Shown here: one piece after another, positions 7,744 through 16,807 of the stretch
Layout of the letters: each line of letters starts with the position of its first letter
Position numbering within the stretch: the stretch's first letter is position 1
NCBI GenBank assembly: GCA_965199725.1
Contig: OZ241321.1
Location: forward strand, 558,001 to 622,000
Reading direction: 5' to 3'
Source of the DNA: G965199725 sp965199725
Lineage (GTDB): Bacteria; Pseudomonadota; Gammaproteobacteria; Nitrosococcales; Methylophagaceae
DNA: 64,000 nt
Program-made: the position numbers and the translations under genes
Notes under the pieces: generated by a model
What the model was told of the DNA's origin: nothing
Seen by the model: only the letters and a program-made list of their open reading frames with translations
Databases searched by the model: none

Positions 7744-8586
7744 ATGGAAAAAGAAAACGGTACACTGCCATTACTGATAATGGACAAATCCGGATATGCT
7801 ACCAACGCGTGTATATTAAATGATGATAAAGCTGGGATATTACTCTATCAGGCAAACTGTCTAAAATTGATGGATAAGCTAATAGAAGAATACCCTGACG
7901 GTCAATTTGATATGATATTTGCCGATCCGCCCTATTTTTTGTCTAATGGCGGTATGAGTTGTCACGCAGGGAAAATGGTGAAAGTTAATAAGGGAAGCTG
8001 GGATAAATCCCAAGGAGCCGAACTGAACCATGAGTTTAATCTAAGCTGGCTGTCAAGATGTCAAAAACTACTCAAAAAAAATGGTACTATCTGGGTATCT
8101 GGTACGCAGCACATCATCCATTCTGTAGGGTTTGCCATGCAAAAATTAGGCATGAAATTACTCAATGATGTAACTTGGGAGAAGCCCAATCCACCGCCTA
8201 ATCTGTCGTGCCGATACTTTACCCATTCTACCGAAACGGTTATCTGGGCAGCTAAGAATGAAAAATCAAAACACCGTTTTCATTACCAGACAATGCGCAA
8301 GCAAAATGGTGGCAAACAAATGAAAACGGTATGGACTATCAAACCACCAGAAAAAAATGAAAAAGTGTTTGGCAAACACCCAACACAAAAACCTGTAGAA
8401 TTGTTAAATAGAATCATTGCAGCAAGTACAGATGAAGGCGATTTGATTTTTGATCCTTTTGCTGGCAGCGCTACCACTGGTGTGGCGGCTTTTTCTTGTA
8501 ATAGAAAATTTATAGGGTGTGAGCTAGAAGATGAATTTATCAGTATTGCCAAAACAAGACTGGCTGCTTGTGTGAAACATGAATAG
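7744..8586 (+). CDS. Type II DNA methyltransferase, probable N6-adenine (beta class)
   Basis: A 280-aa DNA methyltransferase. The catalytic motif IV FADPPYFLSNGG comes first (about residues 58-69) and the SAM motif I FDPFAGSATTG late (about 237-247), which is the beta-class order. The DPPY plus FLSNGG stretch and the following VNKGSWDKS are typical of DpnA-like enzymes, but the target sequence cannot be read from this. The gene is intact. Its immediate downstream partner is a frameshifted nuclease, so it now probably acts as an orphan methyltransferase. The start is ATG at 7744 after an A-rich stretch with a weak SD. Confidence 0.88.
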   Translation: MEKENGTLPLLIMDKSGYATNACILNDDKAGILLYQANCLKLMDKLIEEYPDGQFDMIFADPPYFLSNGGMSCHAGKMVKVNKGSWDKSQGAELNHEFNLSWLSRCQKLLKKNGTIWVSGTQHIIHSVGFAMQKLGMKLLNDVTWEKPNPPPNLSCRYFTHSTETVIWAAKNEKSKHRFHYQTMRKQNGGKQMKTVWTIKPPEKNEKVFGKHPTQKPVELLNRIIAASTDEGDLIFDPFAGSATTGVAAFSCNRKFIGCELEDEFISIAKTRLAACVKHE

Positions 8587-8606
8587 CAAAAAATGGTATT
8601 TGCAGA

Positions 8607-9115
8607 ATGAAAAAAGGTGGCGATACAACTATCACTGGGCTGCATTTTGAAAACACAGTAAATTTTCTTACATCACTTAAACGCATCCCCAATTATACAG
8701 TTGCCTCAAATTCTGATAACGTAGGCAACGATGTTTTAAGAAACACAATTTTTACAAATTCTTAGATGCACAAGGTATAAAGTGGCAAGATAAAATATCA
8801 AAGCGTTTATTGCCCGATGATGCCTTGCTTGTAATTAATCGTGAAAAACTTTTTATCATTGAGATTAAGTACCAACAAGTGGCTGGATCGGTTGATGAAA
8901 AGTTACAAACCTGTGACTTTAAACGTAAACAATATCTGAAATTAGCTTCTTCAATAGGGCTAAAAGTTGAATACGTTTATGTGCTAAACGACTGGTTTAA
9001 GCAAGATGGATACAAAGATATTTTAGATTATATTCGTAGTGTTAATTGCCACTACACATTCAATGAACTATCTTTAGTATGGCTTGGGTTAAGATTACCT
9101 ACAAATGAAGCCTAA
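8607..9115 (+). pseudogene. Frameshifted restriction endonuclease (PD-(D/E)XK type)
   Basis: The frame from ATG 8607 (MKKGGDTTITGLHFENTVNF) runs to NVGNDVLRNTIFTNS and stops at about 8765. The second frame reads KKHNFYKFLDAQGIKWQ and continues to 9115. Adding one T to the T-run in gatgttttaag (about 8732) would give NDVFKKHNFYKF and fuse both halves into about 169 aa. The core DDALLVINREKLFIIEIKYQ has the spacing of a PD-(D/E)XK nuclease site (D, then E-I-K). It directly follows the adenine methyltransferase and is presumably its cognate nuclease, now inactive. Confidence 0.75.
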
Positions 9116-9144
9116 TAAAATACTATGGTCCAAGGACTTTGTAT

Positions 9145-9724
9145 CTACCTCTCCCATTTTATATGCCCATTGATATTGTATTTTTCGTACACCTCCAACA
9201 CCTGTTCGCAAAAATTTTGTACTTCTATATTTCCGTTTTTCTTAGCTAATTCGTATAACCTAATAAACATCATTTTACCTGTTTCAGTTTGCTTTAAGGT
9301 CTTCTTTTGAAAGTTATGTTGGGCACATAAGATTTGTCCGTTTTCAATAATCGCTTTACCTCCCAGCTCTTTTGGCTTTATGTGGTCAACGTGCAATTCT
9401 ATGCCATCTTTAATACCTTTTCCACAAACAACGCACTTATGTCCATCTCTTTATTTTTATTTCATTTTTTTGTTGCTCGGTAAAGTCTTCCAGTTTTTTA
9501 TTGGTGATATTATCAGGTTCATATCTATATACACCTTTGGATACTTTTATTAAAAAGCCCTCCTGAGCTAATTTTCTAATAGCACGATCAGGGTCTCTGA
9601 AAAATTCTCCTGTTCTTTTACTATATTCTGCTGTCACCCAATCTACCGATTCTTTATGTTGTATATTCCTATTTGGATTATCAGCAAAAAATTCTTTAAT
9701 TAAACCTGATTGAGATATCTTCAT
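9145..9724 (-). pseudogene. Frameshifted restriction endonuclease (winged helix plus HNH)
   Basis: The 5' frame (ATG at 9724) encodes a DNA-binding-like region, DPDRAIRKLAQEGFLIKVSK and YRYEP, and stops at 9437. The HNH domain lies in another frame: CVVCGKG (two zinc Cys), HVDHIKPKELGGKA, and GQILCAQHN, ending at 9145. The break is in a GA-rich stretch near 9448, where frame one reads IKIKRWT and frame two reads RDGHKC. The ATG overlaps the stop of the methyltransferase gene (ATGA). This is the nuclease of the second restriction-modification system, now disrupted. Confidence 0.78.
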
Positions 9725-10518
9725 AGCAATACCCTTTGGCTTTTAATGCGCTTTTCGCTAAGCTCATAGTACGATTTATCCAGCTCTATGCCGGTAAAAT
9801 GTCTACTTAACTTTTGGGCAACAACGCCTGTAGTTCCGCTGCCAAGAAAGGGATCAAAAACACAATCTTTAAGGTAAGAAAAAAGCTTAATACACCTTAA
9901 AGGCAATTCTTCCGGATAAGGCGCAGGATGGCCTACCTTTTTTGCGCTTTCGCCATTAAATGTCCAGACACCATTAGTCCAAGCCATAAACTCGTCTTTG
10001 GTGGTATCGCTCACGCCTTTATGCGCCTTTTTCCAGCAGTCTTTGTATAGTATGAGAATTAGTTCTACCGGCGCTATGACATAAGGTGCCGATGCAGAAA
10101 GCCAGCTTCCCCAAGCCGTTCTCCGGCTGATATTCTGCTTATTCCATACCACTGTGCTGTGATACTGCCAGCCAATATCTTTAGCAATGATCGTTATATC
10201 AGCACCTACGCTTTGTTGTCCCCCTTTGTTTTTATTCAGAGGAATGTTTAAGCATAATCTTCCTGTAGGTTTAGTCCAGTTGTATACATTTTTAAGCCAT
10301 GTCTTGGTAAACGCTAAATAATCACTATATGCTAATAAATCATTATTGGAGTTATAGGCCATACCCAAATTATAAGGAGGTGATATTACCGTTAAATCAA
10401 TAAATTCATGGCTGAATAAATCATGTTGGCAAGCATTACCCTGAATCAGATCAATCTCCACCTGAGATTTAAGACGATTACTATAAGCAAAATGATCACG
10501 CTTTTTTAGCTTGGGCAT
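9721..10518 (-). CDS. Type II DNA methyltransferase with SPPY motif (N4-cytosine or N6-adenine)
   Basis: A 265-aa methyltransferase. Motif IV VISPPYNLGMAY (about residues 44-55) precedes motif I VFDPFLGSGTTGV (about 216-228), so it is beta class. SPPY is most often found in N4-cytosine enzymes, though some adenine enzymes carry it. The C-terminus has the usual GIELDKSYYELSEKRI segment. It is intact, with ATG at 10518. Its stop overlaps the start of the broken HNH nuclease by 4 bp. It converges with the first system, leaving only 29 bp between the two nuclease remnants. Confidence 0.87.
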   Translation of the reverse strand: MPKLKKRDHFAYSNRLKSQVEIDLIQGNACQHDLFSHEFIDLTVISPPYNLGMAYNSNNDLLAYSDYLAFTKTWLKNVYNWTKPTGRLCLNIPLNKNKGGQQSVGADITIIAKDIGWQYHSTVVWNKQNISRRTAWGSWLSASAPYVIAPVELILILYKDCWKKAHKGVSDTTKDEFMAWTNGVWTFNGESAKKVGHPAPYPEELPLRCIKLFSYLKDCVFDPFLGSGTTGVVAQKLSRHFTGIELDKSYYELSEKRIKSQRVLL

Positions 10519-10710
10519 TGATTCACTCCCAATAACTTAAAATTACTGCCAATAGACTTAAAAATTAATGATGTATATTTTCTAAAATACCATGACCAAC
10601 GCTTATCTTACTTAATTTTTTACGCTTTTTGTAGGTCTAACCACCCGCCAGTAACCTGTGACAATTTGCTTATCAAGTTATAATTGCGTTTAAAGTATTG
10701 CCATAAGACT

Positions 10711-10719
10711 TGTTATAAT
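10711..10719 (+). promoter_or_regulatory. Extended -10 promoter for serA
   Basis: TGTTATAAT is a perfect TGnTATAAT extended -10 about 43 bp before the serA ATG. A -35 is weak at best, as is usual for extended -10 promoters. Confidence 0.5.
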
Positions 10720-10761
10720 GTTTTAGTGTTGTGCCGCTAAACTTAGAAGATACAATCAATC

Positions 10762-12003
10762 ATGGAATTACACCCCCTTAAAAAATCACTTAAGAAATAT
10801 GATGAACGCTTTCTGCTGTTGGAAGGCATTCACCAAAATGCCATTGATGTTATTACCAAGGCTGGTTATAACAATATTGAACATATCGGTCATGCACTTG
10901 ATGAAAACACGCTGATTGACAAAATAAAAGGTGTGCGCTTCATTGGGGTGCGCTCACGCACGCAATTAACAAAAAAAGTGTTAGCCGCCGCTGACAGGCT
11001 GGCTGGCATTGGCTGTTTTTGCATAGGCACCAATCAGATTGACTTACAAACAGCAAAAATCAAGGGTATTCCTGTTTTTAATGCGCCCTATTCAAACACA
11101 CGATCTGTCGCTGAGCTAGTCATTGGTCAGATTATATTATTATTGCGCGGTATCCCAGCAAAAAATCATGGGGTACATAATGGTAAATGGCCTAAAACAA
11201 CTAAAGATGCCTTTGAAACACGGGGGAAAACACTAGGCATTATTGGTTATGGCAATATCGGCTCACAATTATCTGTATTAGCTGAAAGCTTAGGCATGAA
11301 AGTTATTTATTATGACGTTGTTACCAGATTACCATTAGGTAATGCTAACCAAGTCAACACCATGAATGATCTGTTAAGCCAATCTGACATAGTATCAATA
11401 CATGTGCCTGAGCTAAACTCAACCAACAATATCATAGCAAAACCGCAATTTGATCAAATGAAAAATGGCGCAATTTTCATCAATGCAGCTAGAGGTAGCT
11501 GCGTTAATCTTAAGGATCTGGCAGATGTTATTGATACACGAAAATTAAGCGGTGCCGCTATTGATGTCTTCCCGCAAGAGCCAAAATCAAATAATGAGGC
11601 GCTGGACTCACCGCTAAGAGGGTATGCCAATGTTATTCTGACCCCCCATATAGGCGGCTCAACAATGGAAGCACAAGCTAACATTGGCCTAGAAGTGGCG
11701 GAAAAATTTGTCCAGTTTGCTGACAATGGCAATACTGTGTCTGCTGTCAATTTTCCGGAAATTGCCGTGCCACAACAACCTGACACCCATCGTTTACTGC
11801 ATGTTCATCATAATCAGCCAGGCGTTTTGTCAAACGTTAACCAATTATTTGCCAAACACAATATCAACATTTTAGCACAAAATATGATGACTCATGATGA
11901 AATTGGCTATTTGCTTATTGATGTAGCTGAATTTGATACACACCTTGCGTTCGAGCATTTAAACAGCATAGCGGGCACAATCAGGTTAAGAGTGTTGTAT
12001 TAG
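10762..12003 (+). CDS. serA: D-3-phosphoglycerate dehydrogenase
   Basis: Catalyses NAD-dependent oxidation of 3-phosphoglycerate to 3-phosphohydroxypyruvate, the first step of serine synthesis. The 413-aa length matches the E. coli-type enzyme (catalytic and nucleotide domains plus one ACT domain). Visible features are GIIGYGNIGSQ (NAD-binding, about residues 157-167), the RGSCVNL region with the conserved Arg, and TPHIGGSTMEAQ with the catalytic His (about 296). A C-terminal ACT domain (HHNQPGVLSNVNQLF) would give serine feedback control. The start ATG is followed by MELHPLKKSL. In serine-cycle or RuMP methylotrophs this enzyme also links C1 assimilation to serine. It is convergent with dld. 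Confidence 0.95.
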   Translation: MELHPLKKSLKKYDERFLLLEGIHQNAIDVITKAGYNNIEHIGHALDENTLIDKIKGVRFIGVRSRTQLTKKVLAAADRLAGIGCFCIGTNQIDLQTAKIKGIPVFNAPYSNTRSVAELVIGQIILLLRGIPAKNHGVHNGKWPKTTKDAFETRGKTLGIIGYGNIGSQLSVLAESLGMKVIYYDVVTRLPLGNANQVNTMNDLLSQSDIVSIHVPELNSTNNIIAKPQFDQMKNGAIFINAARGSCVNLKDLADVIDTRKLSGAAIDVFPQEPKSNNEALDSPLRGYANVILTPHIGGSTMEAQANIGLEVAEKFVQFADNGNTVSAVNFPEIAVPQQPDTHRLLHVHHNQPGVLSNVNQLFAKHNINILAQNMMTHDEIGYLLIDVAEFDTHLAFEHLNSIAGTIRLRVLY

Positions 12004-12037
12004 AGAACTGACGAAATCAGCTTATTATTCTAGTGCT

Positions 12038-13738
12038 TTAAGACCAATTTCTAAGTTTGCTGGTTTTACCGATTCCTGGGTTAAATGTATTAGTAGGATC
12101 TAGCTTTTTATAAAATGCTGCTAAATCTGCTTTAGCAGCGTACTCCTGCCCCACATTATGCTCAGCTGGGTATTCGGCGCCACGATCATCAAAAAAAGTA
12201 AGAATTTTTTGTTTTAATGCCTTAGCATCCACCCCTTTTTTGAGAATGTAGTTCTGGTGCATAACATGACAGAATAAGTGACCATAATAAAGTTTAGCTT
12301 CCATCTTATCTTCAATATCTGGTGGCAATACCTCAAGCCAATGTTTTTCGTTACGCGGCAGCGCAATATCAAGGGTCATCATTGATCCAAATTGCTTACG
12401 TTTTATCAGGTGATAACGACCCACAGCCCCACCAGCAACAAAACGATGCAAAATAGCCTTTTTACCCTCCTTTGGCGTACACGCAAAATATCCACCCTCT
12501 GCAGTACTGAAAAATTGCTCAAGATAAGATTGCGCCTCATCTATACCATCATTATTCATTTCTACAATCCAGTGATGGATATATCTGTCACGATAAGCTT
12601 CCATTCTTTTTGGCAAATGGTTAGGCCACAAATGACTGAAAAACTGCATGACACGATCAGATAGTCTATCAGGTAAAAACGCAAACTTGACAGCAATAAG
12701 GTCAATATATCTTTTCAAGGCAAACAATTTAGGAATATATTTTGCACCTAATTTATCAATCACGATAAAGGTATCTTTGCCGTATTTTTTACACACATCA
12801 TAGCAATCACGATGTAGATATTCCCCTGATACCGGCAGATTCTTGAATTTTGACAACATATGGCGCCGCATCTCGGTCAACACATCAATATTGTTAGTAC
12901 CAATATAAAAAACCTGCTGTTTTTCAGCAATAGGAAATGTATCCAAACGCACCGCAAACACTGCTATCTTGCCTGCACAGCCTGAAGCATCATATAAACG
13001 CCGATTATCGTTATTAAAGCGCGAAGGCATGGCAGAATCAACTTCCCTGACCAACTGGTAGTACTCGTCATCTGATGCACGCTTGTCAGAATGGTTAACA
13101 TCAGCATCAGTGTATCGCCGCTCATCGAGGTTAGTCAGTATTTCTTGCGGTGTTGAGCCAAGATTAATATCAAGATTATTAACTAACTTAAGCTCACCGC
13201 TTTCAACAATCTGCGCAAATAATGCCAACTCAGTATAAGCTGGCCCTCTCTGCACCAGCGCGCCACCAGAATTGTTACACACACCGCCAACAATAGACGC
13301 GCCAATACAAGCAGAACCAATCACCGAGTGAGGCTCGCGTCCATAATGAACTAACAGCGCTTCAAGCCCAAACAATGTACTGCCGGGTAATGCAATAACT
13401 TGCCGCGCATCATCAAGCAATTGAATGCGATCAATGCGCATGGTATTGATAATGATAATCGGACGATCATAGTTATCGCCATCTGGCGTTGATCCACCAG
13501 TTAAACCAGTGTTAGCTGCCTGCATGATAATGGCAAAATCTGCTTTTACGCATGCGGATAACACCTGCCATAACTGCAATAATGTCGCCGGCCTGACCAC
13601 TGACATAACTTGACCGGAGCCAAAGCGAAAACCATGGCTATAGGTGGCTGTTTTTGCCCTATCAGTCAATACATAAGCCTTGCCGATCAAAGCGCTCAGC
13701 TCATTGATTAGATCTGTTTGTAAGTAGCGGTCGGGCAT
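12038..13738 (-). CDS. dld: Quinone-dependent D-lactate dehydrogenase
   Basis: FAD-linked membrane-associated enzyme that oxidises D-lactate to pyruvate and passes electrons to quinone. Long collinear similarity to E. coli Dld is evident. Examples are MQAANTGLTGGSTPDGDNYD in the FAD-binding part, REPHSVIGSACIGAS, SGCAGKIAVFAVRLDTF, and the C-terminal AEHNVGQEY and FNPGIGKTSK. I start at ATG 13738 (MPDRYLQTDL, 566 aa, close to the E. coli 571). The frame reaches 13792 only via a TTG without SD. It stands alone between serA and uppP. Confidence 0.93.
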   Translation of the reverse strand: MPDRYLQTDLINELSALIGKAYVLTDRAKTATYSHGFRFGSGQVMSVVRPATLLQLWQVLSACVKADFAIIMQAANTGLTGGSTPDGDNYDRPIIIINTMRIDRIQLLDDARQVIALPGSTLFGLEALLVHYGREPHSVIGSACIGASIVGGVCNNSGGALVQRGPAYTELALFAQIVESGELKLVNNLDINLGSTPQEILTNLDERRYTDADVNHSDKRASDDEYYQLVREVDSAMPSRFNNDNRRLYDASGCAGKIAVFAVRLDTFPIAEKQQVFYIGTNNIDVLTEMRRHMLSKFKNLPVSGEYLHRDCYDVCKKYGKDTFIVIDKLGAKYIPKLFALKRYIDLIAVKFAFLPDRLSDRVMQFFSHLWPNHLPKRMEAYRDRYIHHWIVEMNNDGIDEAQSYLEQFFSTAEGGYFACTPKEGKKAILHRFVAGGAVGRYHLIKRKQFGSMMTLDIALPRNEKHWLEVLPPDIEDKMEAKLYYGHLFCHVMHQNYILKKGVDAKALKQKILTFFDDRGAEYPAEHNVGQEYAAKADLAAFYKKLDPTNTFNPGIGKTSKLRNWS

Positions 13739-13900
13739 TTTAATCAATAGCGATGACGTGAAAGATAAAGATAGCCCGTTATTATAGCGCAACTGCCAGC
13801 ATTGGTATGTTAATAAATCATGTCCGCGTTGATTGAGATTTAAGTATAATCCTATTAGTCTTATCGCAGTCTTCTAAAGCTGACGAAGGATTGCAAACCT

Positions 13901-14698
13901 ATGGACTTAATGCAAATTATCGCGCTGGCTATATTACAAGGCTTAACAGAGTTTCTGCCTATTTCCAGTTCAGCACACCTCATCCTGTTGCCAATTATTG
14001 CCCACTGGCAAGATCAAGGATTAACGTTTGATGTTGCCGTTCATGTTGGTACTCTGTCTGCCGTTGTAATTTATTTTCGTCATACGCTGTACAGATTAAC
14101 AGTCGACTTGGTGCAATCAGCGCAAAAGCGCAAACTTGTTGGCGACAGCAAACTGGCCTGGGCCATTTTATTCGGCACTATTCCTGTCAGCTTGGCAGGA
14201 TTGGTGCTTGGCGATATAGTTGAAAGCCATTTGCGTCACCCACTGATTATTGCCGCAACTACAATCATTTTTGGTGTATTGCTTGGTTGGTCAGATTGGC
14301 GGGGCAAAAGGCAGCGCAAGGAATATCAGCTTAATTGGCAAGATGTACTTATTATTGGGATTGCCCAATCAATTGCATTAATACCCGGTACGTCACGCTC
14401 TGGTATCACCATGACAGCAGGTTTAATCCTAGGCTTAAGTCGTGAGGCGGCAGCCAGATTTTCCTTTTTGTTGTCAATTCCGGTCATTTTTCTTGCGGGT
14501 AGCTTAAAAACGATTGAGCTTATACGGGCAGACGTTGGCACAGATTGGTTTGCTATCATTGCTGGCATGTTATTATCCGCATCGAGCGCTTACCTTTGCA
14601 TTCACCTATTGCTGAAACTGCTGGAAAAAATAGGTATGTGGCCCTTTGTTATTTATCGCCTGTTGCTTGGCATTGTACTAATTGTAGTCTTTACCTAG
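13901..14698 (+). CDS. uppP: Undecaprenyl-diphosphatase (UppP/BacA)
   Basis: Integral membrane enzyme that dephosphorylates undecaprenyl pyrophosphate so that the lipid carrier can be reused for peptidoglycan and O-antigen synthesis. At 265 aa it is the normal family length. Both signature regions are present: LQGLTEFLPISSSAHL near the N-terminus and PGTSRSGITMTAG (about residues 162-174). About eight hydrophobic segments are visible. Start ATG at 13901. It is a single gene between dld and rplM. Confidence 0.96.
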   Translation: MDLMQIIALAILQGLTEFLPISSSAHLILLPIIAHWQDQGLTFDVAVHVGTLSAVVIYFRHTLYRLTVDLVQSAQKRKLVGDSKLAWAILFGTIPVSLAGLVLGDIVESHLRHPLIIAATTIIFGVLLGWSDWRGKRQRKEYQLNWQDVLIIGIAQSIALIPGTSRSGITMTAGLILGLSREAAARFSFLLSIPVIFLAGSLKTIELIRADVGTDWFAIIAGMLLSASSAYLCIHLLLKLLEKIGMWPFVIYRLLLGIVLIVVFT

Positions 14699-14862
14699 TC
14701 AACCCAGATAATTATCATAAGTGTTTGCCATGTAACTATAAAAGCAAAGCACCCTTACTTTAATCATAAGGATTGGGTCATTTACAGGCAAATAGTACAG
14801 CATTGATTATGCTGCGCCTGTTCAGCTGAGAAAAACTTAAGCCTATATTCAGTACTTTTAAG

Positions 14863-14891
14863 TTGACAGATTGATAGCAAATAATTAGAAT
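14863..14891 (+). promoter_or_regulatory. Strong sigma70 promoter of rplM-rpsI
   Basis: TTGACA (14863-14868, perfect -35) and TAGAAT (14886-14891) are separated by exactly 17 bp and lie about 55 bp before the rplM start. This fits a highly expressed ribosomal operon. Confidence 0.75.
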
Positions 14892-14946
14892 GCGGAATCT
14901 TACTGACCGATTGTAACTTTAAAATATTTACAGGAACAGCTTGCAG

Positions 14947-15381
14947 ATGAAGACGGCGACAATAAGCGCAAAAAGAGCAAACATTTGTCATGACTGGTTT
15001 GTTATTGATGCAAGTGGTAAAACTTTGGGCCGTATGGCCACTGAAATCGCCCATCGTTTACGTGGTAAACATAAAGCTACTTATACTCCTCACGTTGACA
15101 CTGGCGACTACATAGTGGTAGTTAATGCTGAAAAGGTTCATGTTACTGGTAACAAATTAACCGATAAAACTTACTATCGTCACACGGGTCATGTAGGTGG
15201 CATCAAAGCTATATCGCTTAAAAATCAGCTTGAAAAATCACCTGATAGCGTTATTAAGTCGGCCGTGAAAGGCATGCTACCAAAAAATTCTTTAGGCCGC
15301 AACATGTTTAAAAAACTAAAAGTATATGCAGGAGAAACGCACCCGCATACAGCGCAACAACCTAAAATTCTGGAAATCTAA
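14947..15381 (+). CDS. rplM: 50S ribosomal protein L13
   Basis: 144 aa. The L13 features WFVIDASGKTLGRMATEIAH and the C-terminal GETHPHTAQQPKILEI are clear. The ATG at 14947 is used, with CAGGAA about 11 nt upstream; an upstream TTG in the same frame adds only two residues. L13 is an early assembly protein of the large subunit. It is followed 11 bp later by rpsI, the standard bacterial pair. Confidence 0.98.
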   Translation: MKTATISAKRANICHDWFVIDASGKTLGRMATEIAHRLRGKHKATYTPHVDTGDYIVVVNAEKVHVTGNKLTDKTYYRHTGHVGGIKAISLKNQLEKSPDSVIKSAVKGMLPKNSLGRNMFKKLKVYAGETHPHTAQQPKILEI

Positions 15382-15392
15382 ACTTAAATCCT

Positions 15393-15782
15393 ATGACAAA
15401 TACATACTACGCTACCGGTCGCCGTAAAAGTTCAACAGCTCGCGTATTCATGCAGAAAGGTAGCGGCAAAATCACTATCAATAAACGCCCACTGGAAGAT
15501 TATTTCGGTCGTGAGACTTCTCGCATGGTTGTTCGTCAACCCCTTGATCTGGTAGATATGTTAAACAAAATTGACCTGAAAATCACTGTTTGCGGTGGGG
15601 GTAATAATGGTCAAGCAGGGGCAATTCGTTATGGCATTAGCCGTGCATTGGTTGCTTATGATGGTGATCTAAAAAAAGACCTGCGGAAAGCCGACTTTTT
15701 AACCCGTGATCCCCGTACTGTCGAACGCAAAAAAGTAGGCTTACACAAAGCGCGCAAAAGGCCCCAATTCTCAAAACGCTAA
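15393..15782 (+). CDS. rpsI: 30S ribosomal protein S9
   Basis: 129 aa, normal length. It starts YYATGRRKSSTARVFM and ends with the basic tail KARKRPQFSKR, which reaches the P-site tRNA in the ribosome. The middle holds the conserved GGGNNGQAGAIRYGI loop. Co-transcribed with rplM. It converges on lpxL with only 19 bp between the genes. Confidence 0.98.
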   Translation: MTNTYYATGRRKSSTARVFMQKGSGKITINKRPLEDYFGRETSRMVVRQPLDLVDMLNKIDLKITVCGGGNNGQAGAIRYGISRALVAYDGDLKKDLRKADFLTRDPRTVERKKVGLHKARKRPQFSKR

Positions 15783-15801
15783 CAGTTTGCTTAAATAAAA
15801 T

Positions 15802-16722
15802 TTACGCTGATTTTTTATACAGCACGCCTTTTTTGCTGTTAGCTTGAGTTTTAAAGCGCCGATGTATCCACAGGTATTGCTCAGGTGCTTTACGTACTTC
15901 CCGCTCTATCAAATCATTAATTGTTTGTGCATCAATTATATCATCCCCAGTAGGAAAATTATCAAGTGGCGCACTTAAACTTAAAGTATAACTGCCATCA
16001 TCATTACGACGAGGCACAAAAGGAATAACCGCTGCACTGCTTATTTTAGCAAGACGCGCTGTTGCTGTTAGTGTTGATGCCGTTACACCAAAAAACCTGG
16101 CAAATACACTGAATTTACTGGTAAAGTCCTGATCAGGTGCATACCATACCACTTTGTTCTGCTTCAGTGCCTTTATCATCGATCGGGGGTCATCCTTTAA
16201 TACTACCCCTTCACTGTGATGGGATCTCGCCGCCATCATGACTTGATTGAATAATGGATTTTTTAACTGGCGCAGCATCACGTAACAAGGATATTTCAGC
16301 ATAATAAGACGACCGCCAAGCTCCATACTGGTAAAGTGGCCTGTCAGCAAAATAACGCCCTTTCCTTTTGCCAGCGCCTCATCCAAATAAGCCAAACCAT
16401 GATAGTGAACGCGATGCTTTAAGCTGGCAGAACTTGCCCACCAGCTAAGCGCCGTTTCAACCATCATCATGCCCATCATTTCCAAGTTTTTAGCAAGCAG
16501 TTGACGGCGCTGCCCATCAGTGAGTTCAGGAAAACATAGCTCAAGATTACGCACAGCAATAGCCCGTCTCTTTTTCATTGCAGGACGCATTAAAACAGCA
16601 ACAGTATTACCTAATAATAGCTGTATGCGGGTAGGAAAACAAATTGTCAGGCGCATTAAAAACAGCCCCAACCAACTTAACCAAAATCGTGGATGCAACA
16701 ATCGCCAACGCGCTTTTTTCAT
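15802..16722 (-). CDS. lpxL: Lipid A late acyltransferase (LpxL/HtrB family)
   Basis: Transfers a secondary acyl chain onto Kdo2-lipid IVA at the inner membrane. The 306-aa protein has one N-terminal membrane segment (FWLSWLGLFLMRLTICF) and the catalytic HX4E motif in LLTGHFTSMELGGR. The later WYAPDQDF block is typical of the family. The LpxL rather than LpxM assignment follows general similarity and is not certain. It is divergent from waaA, the enzyme that makes its Kdo-bearing substrate, so the two share the 85-bp spacer. Confidence 0.9.
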   Translation of the reverse strand: MKKARWRLLHPRFWLSWLGLFLMRLTICFPTRIQLLLGNTVAVLMRPAMKKRRAIAVRNLELCFPELTDGQRRQLLAKNLEMMGMMMVETALSWWASSASLKHRVHYHGLAYLDEALAKGKGVILLTGHFTSMELGGRLIMLKYPCYVMLRQLKNPLFNQVMMAARSHHSEGVVLKDDPRSMIKALKQNKVVWYAPDQDFTSKFSVFARFFGVTASTLTATARLAKISSAAVIPFVPRRNDDGSYTLSLSAPLDNFPTGDDIIDAQTINDLIEREVRKAPEQYLWIHRRFKTQANSKKGVLYKKSA

Positions 16723-16807
16723 GCCATTCCATTCATCAATAATAAAACCTATGATTATGCTATCATTATCACTGATTTACCGCTAAAAATTTACCTAAGA
16801 GACAATA

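Noticed and set aside
8283..8645. 120-aa minus-strand frame opposite the DPPY methyltransferase
   Set aside because: Shadow of a clearly recognisable gene.
2303..9724. All frameshifts as sequencing errors
   Set aside because: They cluster in the island together with truncations and a 5-bp duplication, while roughly fifty core genes show none. Single cases in homopolymer or GA runs (about 8732, 9448) still deserve read-level checking.
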